Of a stretch of 64,000 nt of DNA, positions 9,770 through 17,901 are shown piece by piece. A model generated the notes under the pieces. That model worked only from the letters and a program-made list of their open reading frames with translations, was not told the origin of the DNA and ran no database searches. The translations under genes were made by a program, and so were the position numbers. The stretch is from Pleurocapsa sp. PCC 7327 (GTDB taxonomy: Bacteria > Cyanobacteriota > Cyanobacteriia > Cyanobacteriales > Microcystaceae). Within the stretch, counting starts at the first letter, position 1. Every line of letters starts with the position of its first letter. The stretch covers positions 4,232,024 to 4,296,023 of the forward strand of contig NC_019689.1 of assembly GCF_000317025.1 (NCBI RefSeq). The letters are read 5' to 3'.

Positions 9770-10415
9770 CCCCAGCCTCCGGCGAGTGGGGATGCATGCT
9801 GACCGATAAACAAACCGCGAAGCGACCACGTCTCTTTTTCTTATGCTATACTCTTATCATTATTAAATAAAAGCGATAATGTACAATCAACTGGCTATCC
9901 GGCTAACGTCAGACTCGTTGGAGATTATATAAAACTACCAGGAAAAGTTGGGTCGGTTTATTGCAAACAGGATAGAAAGATTGACGGTTTAATCAAAACT
10001 GTTACTATCTCACAAAACCCTGATGGTAGATATTATGCTTCTATTTTGGTAGATGACGGAAAAGAGACTCCGGAACCAAATAGTCAAGGAAAAGCAAAGG
10101 AAAAACTTATCTTGAAGTAGATAGTTTTTTTTGCTTCCTCTAAGATTTGTAACGTTTGTCTCAATCGAGTTGATAGCTTAGATTTAGATATCAGAAGTTG
10201 GACTTGCAGTAAATATCAAACCCATCACGACAGAGATGTCAATGCAGCTATCAATATTAGAAATGAAGCCTTGCGGATATTGGCGTTAGGAACTAGCGCT
10301 ACTGCCAGTGGAAGGAGCGTAAGACAACCTGGTAAGACTTCGGTTTTATTAGATGCAGTTCCCGTTGAAGTTGGAAACCCCATCCTTCTTTAAGGTGGGG
10401 TAGTTCATTTTAGAA
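9770..10415 (+). pseudogene. tnpB: Decayed IS200/IS605-type element with TnpB remnant
   Basis: Two in-frame TnpB fragments are recognisable. 9908-10120 encodes VRLVGDYIKLPGKVGSVYCK and a following VSQNPDGRYYASILVDD segment typical of the middle domain, ending in a stop. 10139-10393 encodes a zinc-finger region (SKICNVCLNRVDSL, then WTCSKYQTHHDRDVNAAINI) and the final RuvC aspartate block. The RuvC-I and RuvC-II regions are deleted and the fourth zinc cysteine is a tyrosine, so it is dead. A hairpin CCCCA...TGGGG at 9770-9791 and an imperfect hairpin at about 10379-10402 (CCCCATCC...GGTGGGG) look like left and right element ends. No tnpA is present. Confidence 0.8.
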
Positions 10416-10461
10416 AAAAGGGCATACAAAATCGCTGCTTTTCTCAACTCAAATAGAGCAT

Positions 10462-11751
10462 TTACCTGCACCCCAAACCATCTCCCCCACAACCTTCTTG
10501 CTTGACACCACATTCGGCTTTTTGGCGCTTGCCTTTAAGCTTTCCTAAATGGCCGCCTTCATAAACTGCTTTCAATCCCTCTTCGATAAAACCATTCATC
10601 TCTACAGGCAACACGCCGCACTCGATCAGAACTTCTTTGGGATTATCGCCCATGCTAGTTGCTAAAACGGCCCGACAATCTTTAAGCGCGTCGGCTAGTT
10701 TTTGCCACCGTTCAAATCCCATTCCCTTGTCAGGGGCAACCCGTTCTTCTACCATATGGAAACCTTGGTCGGTTTTTTCCCAAATCTCGAACTGATCGGC
10801 TTGACCTAAATGTTGATTGACCAAAACCCCTTCGTAGGAAGCAACTGCTACATAAGGTCTATTTTGGGATTCTAAAGGAACGAGCGTCTTAGAACAAGAA
10901 ATCAGACAGCCATGAAACTCTTCTGATTGGTCAGCCCCTAACAATCCTACCGCATCAGCGCGACAGCGCGTACAGTGACGCATCTGGGGTAAATATTGCT
11001 CGCATTCGTGGCGAATTTTCGCCATTGTCAAGGCATCGGGTTCGATTAAATCTTCAAAGGGGGTTTCCGCCGTGGGATACAACGCCATTGCATTGAAGAG
11101 ATCTGCGCCCAATTCTGACATTTTCTTGGCGACTTCAACGGCGTGATGGTCGTTGATTCCTGGAATGATGATGCAATTGATTTTTACGGTAATCCCTGCT
11201 GCTTTCAGTCCCTTTACGGCTTCGAGTTGGCGTTGCAGTAATAATTCTGCTCCCTTGCGTCCTTGATAGACGGTTTTGCCATCACGAACCCAACGGTAAA
11301 CCTTGCGAGTAATTTCTGGATCGATCGCGTTAATGGTTACTGTAACGTGAGAAACCCCCATTTCCGCTATCTCTTCAATATATTCTGGTTTTAATCCCAA
11401 TCCGTTCGTTGCCAGACACAAGATTAACTCTGGATAGCGATTTCTAAGCAAACGCATCGTCTCCAAAGTTTCTTGTGCATTTGCAAAAGGATCCCCTGGG
11501 CCAGCAATACCAGCTACAGTAATTCTGGGTTCCTTCTCCAATACTTTATCCATGTAGAGAACCGCTTGGGCAGGAGAAAGAACGGTGCTAGTTACCCCCG
11601 GACGGCTTTCATTGACACAATCATACTTGCGATTGCAATAGTTACATTGAATATTGCACTTTGGCGCGACGGGTAAATGAACTCGTCCAAATTGTCCTTT
11701 TACCTTAACGTTAAAACAGGGATGTTTTTCATAATTTACCGTGACAGTCAT
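10462..11751 (-). CDS. nifB: Nitrogenase cofactor biosynthesis protein NifB (radical SAM, with NifX-like tail)
   Basis: Radical-SAM enzyme that builds the 8Fe-9S-carbide NifB cofactor, the core of FeMo-co. I start at the ATG complementary to 11749-11751 (MTVTVNYEKHPCFNVKVKG) because AGGAGGAA lies just upstream; the frame extends to 11859 but through repeat DNA. The radical-SAM cluster motif CNIQCNYC is at residues 32-39, followed by ESRPGV and AGPGDPFAN. CTRCRADAVGLLG is near residue 260, and a NifX/NifY-like domain occupies about residues 290-400 (AVASYEGVLVNQHLGQADQF). The short N-terminus and the GRVHLPVAP start resemble NifB of anaerobic bacteria more than the usual cyanobacterial protein. 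The last ~20 residues (KRQKAECGVKQEGCGGDGLG) look like repeat-derived read-through. Confidence 0.93.
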   Translation of the reverse strand: MTVTVNYEKHPCFNVKVKGQFGRVHLPVAPKCNIQCNYCNRKYDCVNESRPGVTSTVLSPAQAVLYMDKVLEKEPRITVAGIAGPGDPFANAQETLETMRLLRNRYPELILCLATNGLGLKPEYIEEIAEMGVSHVTVTINAIDPEITRKVYRWVRDGKTVYQGRKGAELLLQRQLEAVKGLKAAGITVKINCIIIPGINDHHAVEVAKKMSELGADLFNAMALYPTAETPFEDLIEPDALTMAKIRHECEQYLPQMRHCTRCRADAVGLLGADQSEEFHGCLISCSKTLVPLESQNRPYVAVASYEGVLVNQHLGQADQFEIWEKTDQGFHMVEERVAPDKGMGFERWQKLADALKDCRAVLATSMGDNPKEVLIECGVLPVEMNGFIEEGLKAVYEGGHLGKLKGKRQKAECGVKQEGCGGDGLGCR

Positions 11752-11764
11752 AGTTCTTCCTCCT

Positions 11765-11881
11765 ATTCTGTAGTGCGGGCATCTTGCCCGTGCGAGCGGG
11801 ACGTATGCCCTCCGGGCACGCTGGGAGCCTCCGGCTCCGCTACGCGAACGCGAATACACTACTTGGTCGCTGCGTGCTGAT
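11765..11881. repeat. Dispersed palindromic repeat DNA between nifB and nifN
   Basis: The spacer contains GTAGTGCGGGCATCTTGCCC and GGGAGCCTCCGGCTCC followed by GCTACGCGAACGCG. These are short inverted repeats of the kind scattered through cyanobacterial genomes. A related GTAGTGCG...CGCACTAC pair sits between nifU and nifS (22977-23060). They probably arrived after the nif genes and separate nifB from nifN by about 130 bp. Confidence 0.65.
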
Positions 11882-12548
11882 TTAAAGATATCCGTAACTA
11901 ACAGGCGAATCTGCTTGTTTTTTATCGATGAAGGCGTTAATAATGCTATCTAACAGGGTTTGAGTGCCCCGATAGCCTAGATGTAAAATTCGCTGGCTGC
12001 CAAAGCGATCGTGGATGGGAAAACCCGCGCGAATGAGCGGAATGTTATGCTTGCGAGCGATAGGATAACCTTTGCTCGTGCCAATCAGGATATCGGGTTT
12101 TAAATTCTCGATTTCTTCAGCAATTTCGTAAAAATCGAAACCTTCTTTAACGATGGGCGGTTCGGTTAAAATGTCAGAAGTGACGGCTGCGATCGCGTCT
12201 TGAAAATGCCCGCTATTGCCTCCAGAAGCGCATAGGACGGGTTTTAGTCCGATTTCTGCCAAAAATGCCGTCAGCCCGACGACTAAGTCCTCCTCGCCAT
12301 ACACCACCGCCCGCTTGCCGAATACGTATTTGTGTCCGTCTACATAAGCATCTACTAGCCGTCCCCGTTCGAGTTCGTGTTTTCTAGGAGTTAGGCAACC
12401 GGAAACTTCTTCGAGAATATCAAAAAAGCGATCGCACTCCCGCAAGCCTATGGGCATTCCAATAGAATATAAAGGGACATGAAAGCGTTCTTGTAGGAGT
12501 TGACCCCCAGTAGAGTGCGATCGCGACAAGACTTGTCCGAACTCAATC

Positions 12549-12694
12549 GTAACTTGAGAACTGCCCATGCCCTGAATTGCTGCAAGCGGGGTTCCGCCTT
12601 CAGGAATCTTCTCATAGTCTAGTAACTTGAGAACTGCCCATGCCCTGAATTGCTGCAAGCGGGGTTCCGCCTTCAGGAATCTTCTCATAGTCTA
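12549..12694. repeat. Exact 73-bp tandem duplication inside nifN
   Basis: Bases 12549-12621 and 12622-12694 are identical, each starting GTAACTTGAGAACTGCCCAT and ending CTCATAGTCTA. Because 73 is not a multiple of three, the duplication shifts the nifN frame. The upstream frame runs through the first-read copy and stops just after SSQVT, while the downstream frame continues with SSQVTIEFGQVLSR. Deleting either copy restores the frame. Confidence 0.97.
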
Positions 12695-12814
12695 ATTGAG
12701 CCGGAGCATCCAAAGTTTCAGAAATATCTGGTAAAATTATCCCAGAAATACCAAAATCTCCAAGGATTTCTTTTAAATAACGAATATCGGCTGGAGAACA
12801 TAAGCCAGGGAGGA

Positions 12815-12998
12815 GATTAAGGATTTTGGATTTTGGATTGCGGTCGCCGTTGTGCTGGAAGTGCAAGGTACTCCGCTGTGAGACGGCGGAGCCTGCTTGC
12901 ACTTCGTCAATTCCAGCGGCGTGCGGCGACTGCGTTCCGCAGATTTTGGATTGGAAATTAGGAATATTCCTTATCTTTGAATTTCCGTACCTCTGCGT
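12815..12998. repeat. Dispersed-repeat insertion in frame within nifN
   Basis: Between the codons for GDGE and NLLPGLCSP there are about 60 codons with no NifN similarity. The DNA contains TTTTGGATTTTGGATTG-like repeats and a nested palindrome (GCGGTCGCCG at 12840 against CGGCGACTGC at 12924). It also holds a 26-bp palindromic core at 12869-12894 that recurs with 23 of 26 matches at 48426-48451 in egtD. The insertion keeps the reading frame. Exact ends are uncertain by a few bases. Confidence 0.75.
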
Positions 12999-13396
12999 CT
13001 CTCCATCTCCAGTCGCTAACTGGTCGATTACTTCTCTCACTGTAGCGTGAAAGCCTTCCATATGGGCGCCACTATAGCTAGGAGTCGAAACGTTTACTAG
13101 CGTTGGTAATTCTCTGTCACCAAATTAGCTTCAAACTCTTTCAAGAGTCTGGAAACGTCATCGCCGATGGTTTCAGTTAGACAAGTAGTAGCGACACCGA
13201 TAATTTTAGCGCCGTATTTATCCATGATGTTGAGGATACCTTTCATGAGATTGGGTCCCCCACCATAAACGGCGTGTTTTTCGCTTAAAGACGATGAGGC
13301 GATGTCAATTGGTTCTCGAAAATGGCTGATAATATAGCGGCGCATATAGGTTGCGCATCCCTGAGAACCGTGCAAGTAAGGCACGCACCCTTCAAT

Positions 13397-14319
13397 AGAC
13401 CTCCAGCAAAAGTCAGAGTAAGTTAGGTAAAATAAAACCAAATTACAATTCGAGTTATGACTTACTCTCAAGTAAAAAATTTAAAACCGACAGAGTTTAA
13501 ACGGCTTTGTGGAGTATATCCAGAGACGTTTAAAGAGATGGTAAAAGTTCTAGAAGCCGAAAAAGTCTTACAAAAAAAAACAGGACGACCAAATAAATTA
13601 AGCGCAGAAGACCAAATCTTAATGACTCTTGAATATTGGCGAGAGTATCGCACCTATTTTCATATCGGAACTAGCTGGGGAATAAACGAGACAACGGCTT
13701 TACGAATCACCAGAAAAGTAGAAGATATTTTAATGAAATCGGGACTTTTCAATCTGCCTGGGAAAAAAGCTGTTCAACCCCAAAATACAGAAATTGAAAT
13801 TGTCGTAGTAGATGTAGCAGAACATGAAATAGAAAGACCGAAAAAAAACAAAAAGCTTACTACAGTGGTCGGCAAAAGTGTCACACGATAAAATCGCAAG
13901 TTTTAGCTGACGCAAAAACGAGACAAATTCTTTGTATTGCTCATGAGAAGGGAAAAAGTCATGATTTTAAGATTTGGAAAAATAGTAAAATAGGAATCGA
14001 ACAACAGATAGAATGTTTGGCTGATAAAGGATATCAAGGAATTCAGAAACTTCATCCCAACAGTAGAATTCCCAACAAAAAAAAGCGCAATCAACAGTTA
14101 AGTCTAGAGCAAAAGAAGTTTAATCGTAAGTTAGCAAGTGAAAGGATTGTAATTGAAAATATTCATCGCAGTCTAAAAATATTCAGAATTCTTTCAAGTC
14201 GATATCGCAACCGAAGAAGACGGTTTGGGTTGAGATTTAATTTGATTGCTGGCATTTATAATTATGAACTTCTTTCCCACTCCAATTATGCGATCGCGTA
14301 ACACTTTTGCAGGAGGTCT
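13397..14319 (+). mobile_element. IS5-family (ISL2-like) insertion sequence, 923 bp, inserted in nifN
   Basis: The terminal inverted repeats are AGACCTCCAGCAAAAGT at 13397-13413 and its complement with one mismatch at 14303-14319. The element is flanked by a 3-bp direct repeat AAT at 13394-13396 and 14320-14322; removing the element and one AAT rejoins nifN as FRGIEGCV. The AAT duplication fits the ANT target pattern of the ISL2 group. The element looks complete and carries a single transposase read through a frameshift. Confidence 0.92.
13457..14301 (+). CDS. IS5-family transposase, predicted -1 programmed frameshift
   Basis: Two overlapping frames make one DDE transposase of about 281 residues. 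The first frame (13457-13891) starts MTYSQVKNLKPTEFKRLCGV, with a helix-turn-helix region (WGINETTALRITRKVE) and the first catalytic aspartate in VVVDVAEHEIERPKK. At 13841-13849 the run of eight A and a C contains the heptamer A AAA AAC in the zero frame, a classic -1 slippery site. After slippage the product continues QKAYYSGRQKCHTIKSQVLA with the second aspartate in LADKGYQG and the glutamate in SERIVIENIHRSLKIF. The gene ends at 14301. Frameshift control of this kind is known in the IS5 family; that it works here is inferred. Confidence 0.88.
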
Positions 14320-14478
14320 AATGCCTCGAAAAGCTAGGCAAGCACCTAATGGCTTACATAGTTTGCAAGCGTTGGTGGTGGAGACGTAAGACTCAGTTTT
14401 TTGTCTAATTTTTAAAGTTTTAGACATTGCTTTAAGCCTCGATTATATAAGTGTTTTTATCTCACGCAGAGGCGCTCC

Positions 14479-14522
14479 AGGCGCAGAGAATATACACAGG
14501 AGGCGCAGAGAATATACACAGG
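14479..14522. repeat. 22-bp tandem repeat between nifN and nifE
   Basis: Two exact copies of a 22-bp unit beginning AGGCGCAGAGAATATACACA occupy 14479-14500 and 14501-14522, upstream of the nifN start and downstream of nifE. It follows the CACGCAGAGGCGC type of intergenic repeat seen in cyanobacteria. Confidence 0.9.
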
Positions 14523-14541
14523 GGGGCTATGCTTTTGCGAT

Positions 14542-15936
14542 TTATTTCTTCCCCTCTGCCTTCTGCCCTCTGCCTTCTGCCTTCGTCAAGCGGGTTCTGC
14601 GAGGGACGAATCGCCAGACGGGGGACATGACGGTGGAATGCACTTCTTTGGCAAAGTTGAGCATTCCGACAAAGCCTTCTAAGGCTTCTTTGCGTTCGTG
14701 GTTGTGGTCGCAGAAGCCAAGTCCTAGTTTGTAGGCAATGGGACGTTCTTTTACGCCACCGACGAAGATATCTACATCTTTTTCTTTAAGGAAGGCAGAT
14801 AGTTCTAAGGGGTTGGAATCGTCTACAATAATCGTGCCTTCATCGGTGACTTCGTGCAGTTCTTTGTAGTCTTCGCTGGTTCCTGTTTGCGAACCGACCA
14901 TCACGACATCCATTCCCAATAGACGAAAGGCTTTGACAAGTGAGAAAGCTTTGAAGGCACCGCCGACGTAGATAGCGGCTTTTTTCCCCTGCAAGTCTTT
15001 GCGGTATTCTTGAAGTTTGGGATAGAGGACAGCGATTTCATCGCGTACTACTTGTTGAGCGCGTTTGAGGATTTCGGGGTCGTCTTTGAAGAAGTTGGCG
15101 ACTTTGTAAAGGGCATCTGCCATGTCTTCGATGCCGAAGTAGGAAACCTTGATGAAAGGAGTTCCGTATCCTTCTTTCATCAGTTTAGCGAAGTCCATCG
15201 TCGCCCCAGAACATTGCACGACGTTGAGAGCAGCACCGTGCGATCGCGCGATATCTTTGACTCGTCCGTCGCCCGTAATTTTAGCAACTACCTGGACACC
15301 CATACGTTCAAAATATTCTCGGATAATCCAGATTTCCCCTGCCAGGTTAAAATCGCCTAGAATGTTAATACTATGGGGAGAAATGTCTGTAATATCCTCC
15401 GTTCCTACCAAGCGGAACATGGCTCTGCAAGCGGCATTGTATCCTGCTCGCTTATTGCCTTTAAATCCTTCAGACTGCACGGGGATGACTGGGATACCTT
15501 TTTCTTGGCTAACTTGCTTGCAGATGCTCTCCATATCGTCGCCGATAATGCCGACAATGCAAGTAGAGTAGACAAAGGCAGCATTGGGATGATGGCGATC
15601 GATTAGTTCGATTAACGCTTGCTGAAGTTTTTTCTCGCCGCCGAAGATGACATCTCTTTCTTGTAAGTCAGTGGAAAAACTCAGGCGGTGTAATTCAGGA
15701 CCAGAAGACAATGCACCCCGAATATCCCAAGTATAGGCGGCACAACCGATGGGGCCGTGGACTAAGTGTATTGCATCGGCGATGGGATAGAGGACGACCC
15801 GCGAACCACAAAAGACGCACGCTCTTTGACTGACAGCTCCCGCTAAACTATCCTTATTGCAGGCTAACTGAAAGGGAGCATCGCCTTTGCGGTGAATTTG
15901 ATCGGCACGTTCTTGAAAGATAACTGTGTCAGTCAT
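14542..15936 (-). CDS. nifE: Nitrogenase FeMo-cofactor scaffold subunit NifE
   Basis: A 464-residue NifD-like protein; with NifN it forms the tetrameric scaffold that turns NifB cofactor into FeMo-co. Cluster-binding cysteines are visible in SQRACVFCGSRVV (about residues 36-48), HGPIGCAAYTWDIRGA (about 60-75) and YSTCIVGIIGDD (about 122-135). The C-terminal region has VGGVKERPIAYKLGLGFCDH. The last ~15 residues (RLTKAEGRGQKAEGKK) come from a CTGCCTTCTGCC-type intergenic repeat, so the original end has been overrun. Start ATG complementary to 15934-15936. Intact, but its partner gene nifN is broken. Confidence 0.95.
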   Translation of the reverse strand: MTDTVIFQERADQIHRKGDAPFQLACNKDSLAGAVSQRACVFCGSRVVLYPIADAIHLVHGPIGCAAYTWDIRGALSSGPELHRLSFSTDLQERDVIFGGEKKLQQALIELIDRHHPNAAFVYSTCIVGIIGDDMESICKQVSQEKGIPVIPVQSEGFKGNKRAGYNAACRAMFRLVGTEDITDISPHSINILGDFNLAGEIWIIREYFERMGVQVVAKITGDGRVKDIARSHGAALNVVQCSGATMDFAKLMKEGYGTPFIKVSYFGIEDMADALYKVANFFKDDPEILKRAQQVVRDEIAVLYPKLQEYRKDLQGKKAAIYVGGAFKAFSLVKAFRLLGMDVVMVGSQTGTSEDYKELHEVTDEGTIIVDDSNPLELSAFLKEKDVDIFVGGVKERPIAYKLGLGFCDHNHERKEALEGFVGMLNFAKEVHSTVMSPVWRFVPRRTRLTKAEGRGQKAEGKK

Positions 15937-16025
15937 GGGTCGTTATACCTTTAGTTATTGGTTGGTGGTTAGTTGTGAGTAGCTAGTTGTTTTTTGACTT
16001 CTACCTACTACCCACTAACGACTAA

Positions 16026-16343
16026 CTATTTAGCAAATAAATAATCTTCTGCCGCTTTTCCTTCTTCTAGCGCATCGAGAATTTCGTCGATCGCATCTTC
16101 ATCGACTTCTCCATACCAATAGTTATCGGGGTAAATCATCATGACGGGGCCATGGTCGCACAGTTTCAGGCATCCCGTTGAAGAAACGAGGACATCGTCT
16201 AAACCGCGATCGCTCAGTTCGCCTTCTAGATATTGAATGAGCGGAACAGCCCCTTTGCGTCCGCAAACGCCCTGAGCATCGCCTTTCATTCTAAAGGACG
16301 CACAAACAAAAATGTGATGTTTTGGTTTTGTTAGTTTACCCAT
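16026..16343 (-). CDS. Thioredoxin-like [2Fe-2S] ferredoxin, nif-associated
   Basis: A 105-residue ferredoxin with the four cluster cysteines at positions 14, 27, 58 and 62 (HHIFVCASFR, QGVCGRKG, STGCLKLCDHGP). The sequence KPKHHIFVC and the YPDNYWYGEV segment closely follow the Clostridium pasteurianum type [2Fe-2S] ferredoxin, which has a thioredoxin fold and is linked with nitrogenase. A strong AAGGAGGT ribosome site precedes the ATG. It lies between nifK and nifE, as in nif operons of anaerobic bacteria such as Desulfovibrio. It probably delivers electrons to nitrogenase or to cofactor assembly; the exact partner is inferred. Confidence 0.9.
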   Translation of the reverse strand: MGKLTKPKHHIFVCASFRMKGDAQGVCGRKGAVPLIQYLEGELSDRGLDDVLVSSTGCLKLCDHGPVMMIYPDNYWYGEVDEDAIDEILDALEEGKAAEDYLFAK

Positions 16344-16422
16344 TTTCGTGACCTCCTTTTTTAGTTAATAGTTAGCAGTTAATCGTTCCACTAACTACTA
16401 ACCATTAACCACTAACTATTAA

Positions 16423-17793
16423 CTACAGCACTAATTCGAACACTTCATCGGGATCGTCGCGATCTTTGCGTTCGAGTATCGTGTTGATAATGTTGCATAA
16501 TAAGTGCATACTGCCACGATAGCCGAAGCTGGGGAATAAGCTATGACCGACGCGATCGAGAATGGGCCAGCCGTAGCGTACTAAGGGAATGTCTTCTGCG
16601 CGGGCGATATACTTGCCATAGACGTTGCTAATTAACAAGTCTACGGGTTCGTTCTTAATCAGTTGATGCAGATAGAATAGGTCGGCGTTGTCGCGGATAA
16701 CGGCATCGGGTACCCAATCTTGAAGAATTTCCTTACACCGAGTGACAAAATATGGAGAAACCGTACCCGTAATGACGTAGATGGGTTTAGCGCCGCAGCT
16801 TACCAAGAATTCGGTTACTGCAACCATTTGATCGGGGTCGCCGGAGAGGGCAACCCGCTTACCATAGAGATATTGTTGCCAGTCAGTCATTAAGTCTACC
16901 AGCTTGCCTCGTTCGTCCATGAGGGATTCTGGCGGTTCGATTCCGGTGGTTTCGATGACTGCTTGGACAAAGCGATCGCATGCAGCAATACCGACGGGTA
17001 AATCAAGTACTTTATAAGGAACTTGGCATTTATTCTCTAATGCCACTGCTGCTGCCTTACTAGCATCTCCCAACGCTAGCGTATAGAGGCTGTCGCCTGT
17101 AGAACGAAGGGCTTCTACGGTCGTTCCGCCTTTTGGATACATCCGAAAATCGCCCGTTTGAGGGGTATCGACGACATCGGAAGTGTCGGGGAATACTACT
17201 GACTCAACTCCAAGCGTTTGCAAAAACTGCTTCAGATGGCGAACGTCGGATGGCTCTACATAGCCAGGGATGACGTTAAGCTGGTTTTTGGTCGTACCAG
17301 TCTTCTCAGACAGATACTTCACCATCGCTTCGGTCATGTTCGACCAACCCGTGATATGGGTGCCGACGTAGCTGGGCGTGTTAGCGTGAATAACGGTTTT
17401 GCCTTCTGGAATAATTCCGCTTTCGCGAGCTTCTCGGATAATGGTAGGAATGTCATCCCCAATGGTTTCCGATAAGCAAGTGGTATTGACGGCAATTACG
17501 TCTGGATTGTACAGCTTGTACATCGTCGTGAATGCCTGCCGCAAGTTGGCACTGCCGCCAAATACTGCCGCCCCTTCCGTAAAAGAGCTAGTAGCTGCCA
17601 TAATTGGCTCTTTGTAGTGACGAGTCAAGTGCGATCTGTGATAAGCGCAGCAGCCTTGCGAGCCGTGGGAATGGGGCAAACAGCCATGAATCCCTAGAGC
17701 AGCGTACATTGCACCGATTGGCTGACAAGTTTTGGCGGGATTGATGCGTAATGCCTTGCGTTCGACAATTTCTTTGGGGGTCAATTCTAACAT
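16423..17793 (-). CDS. nifK: Nitrogenase MoFe protein beta subunit NifK
   Basis: A 456-residue beta chain of dinitrogenase. P-cluster cysteines are at 23 (PAKTCQPIGA), 48 (GSQGCCAYHR) and 106 (NTTCLSETIGDD). The chain starts almost directly at the first cysteine region and lacks the N-terminal extension of about 50 residues found in the usual cyanobacterial NifK, a trait of anaerobe-type enzymes. GAGGAGAA precedes the ATG, the same style of ribosome site as in nifD. The C-terminus (FGYRGSMHLLCNIINTILER) is complete. It is separated from nifD by about 110 bp holding TCATTTGTC-type repeats. Confidence 0.97.
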   Translation of the reverse strand: MLELTPKEIVERKALRINPAKTCQPIGAMYAALGIHGCLPHSHGSQGCCAYHRSHLTRHYKEPIMAATSSFTEGAAVFGGSANLRQAFTTMYKLYNPDVIAVNTTCLSETIGDDIPTIIREARESGIIPEGKTVIHANTPSYVGTHITGWSNMTEAMVKYLSEKTGTTKNQLNVIPGYVEPSDVRHLKQFLQTLGVESVVFPDTSDVVDTPQTGDFRMYPKGGTTVEALRSTGDSLYTLALGDASKAAAVALENKCQVPYKVLDLPVGIAACDRFVQAVIETTGIEPPESLMDERGKLVDLMTDWQQYLYGKRVALSGDPDQMVAVTEFLVSCGAKPIYVITGTVSPYFVTRCKEILQDWVPDAVIRDNADLFYLHQLIKNEPVDLLISNVYGKYIARAEDIPLVRYGWPILDRVGHSLFPSFGYRGSMHLLCNIINTILERKDRDDPDEVFELVL

Positions 17794-17901
17794 AATAGGT
17801 TCTCCTCGATTTTAAGTCTCTTGTCATTTGTCCCTTGTCTTTTGTATTACTCATGACCAGTGTCTACCAAGGACAAATGACCAATGACAAAGGACAAATA
17901 A

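Larger units (their letters stand above)
11882..14427 (-). pseudogene. nifN: NifN (FeMo-co scaffold subunit), disrupted
   Basis: NifN pairs with NifE to form the scaffold on which the FeMo cofactor matures. The coding sequence can be followed in pieces. 14427-14320 encodes MSKTLKIRQKTESYVSTTNA through ACLAFRGI. An insertion sequence follows (13397-14319). 13396 to about 13120 continues with IEGCVPYLHGSQGCATYM and TTCLTETIGDD. A 1-nt loss near 13121-13126 then shifts the frame so that a stop follows within about 10 codons. The next frame carries PTLVNVSTPSYSGAHMEGFH, then an in-frame repeat insertion (about 12815-12998), then LLPGLCSPADIRYLKEILGD. A 73-bp tandem duplication (12549-12694) shifts the frame again. 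The C-terminal 260 residues to 11882 are intact. No functional NifN can be made from this copy. Confidence 0.92.

Noticed and set aside
13097-13471. 124-residue protein reading from the IS into nifN
   Set aside because: The first ~30 residues come from IS DNA and the rest is a nifN fragment that ends at a frameshift stop.
14017-14301. Separate 94-residue gene in the IS element
   Set aside because: It is the C-terminal part of the frameshifted transposase, with the second D and the E of the DDE triad.
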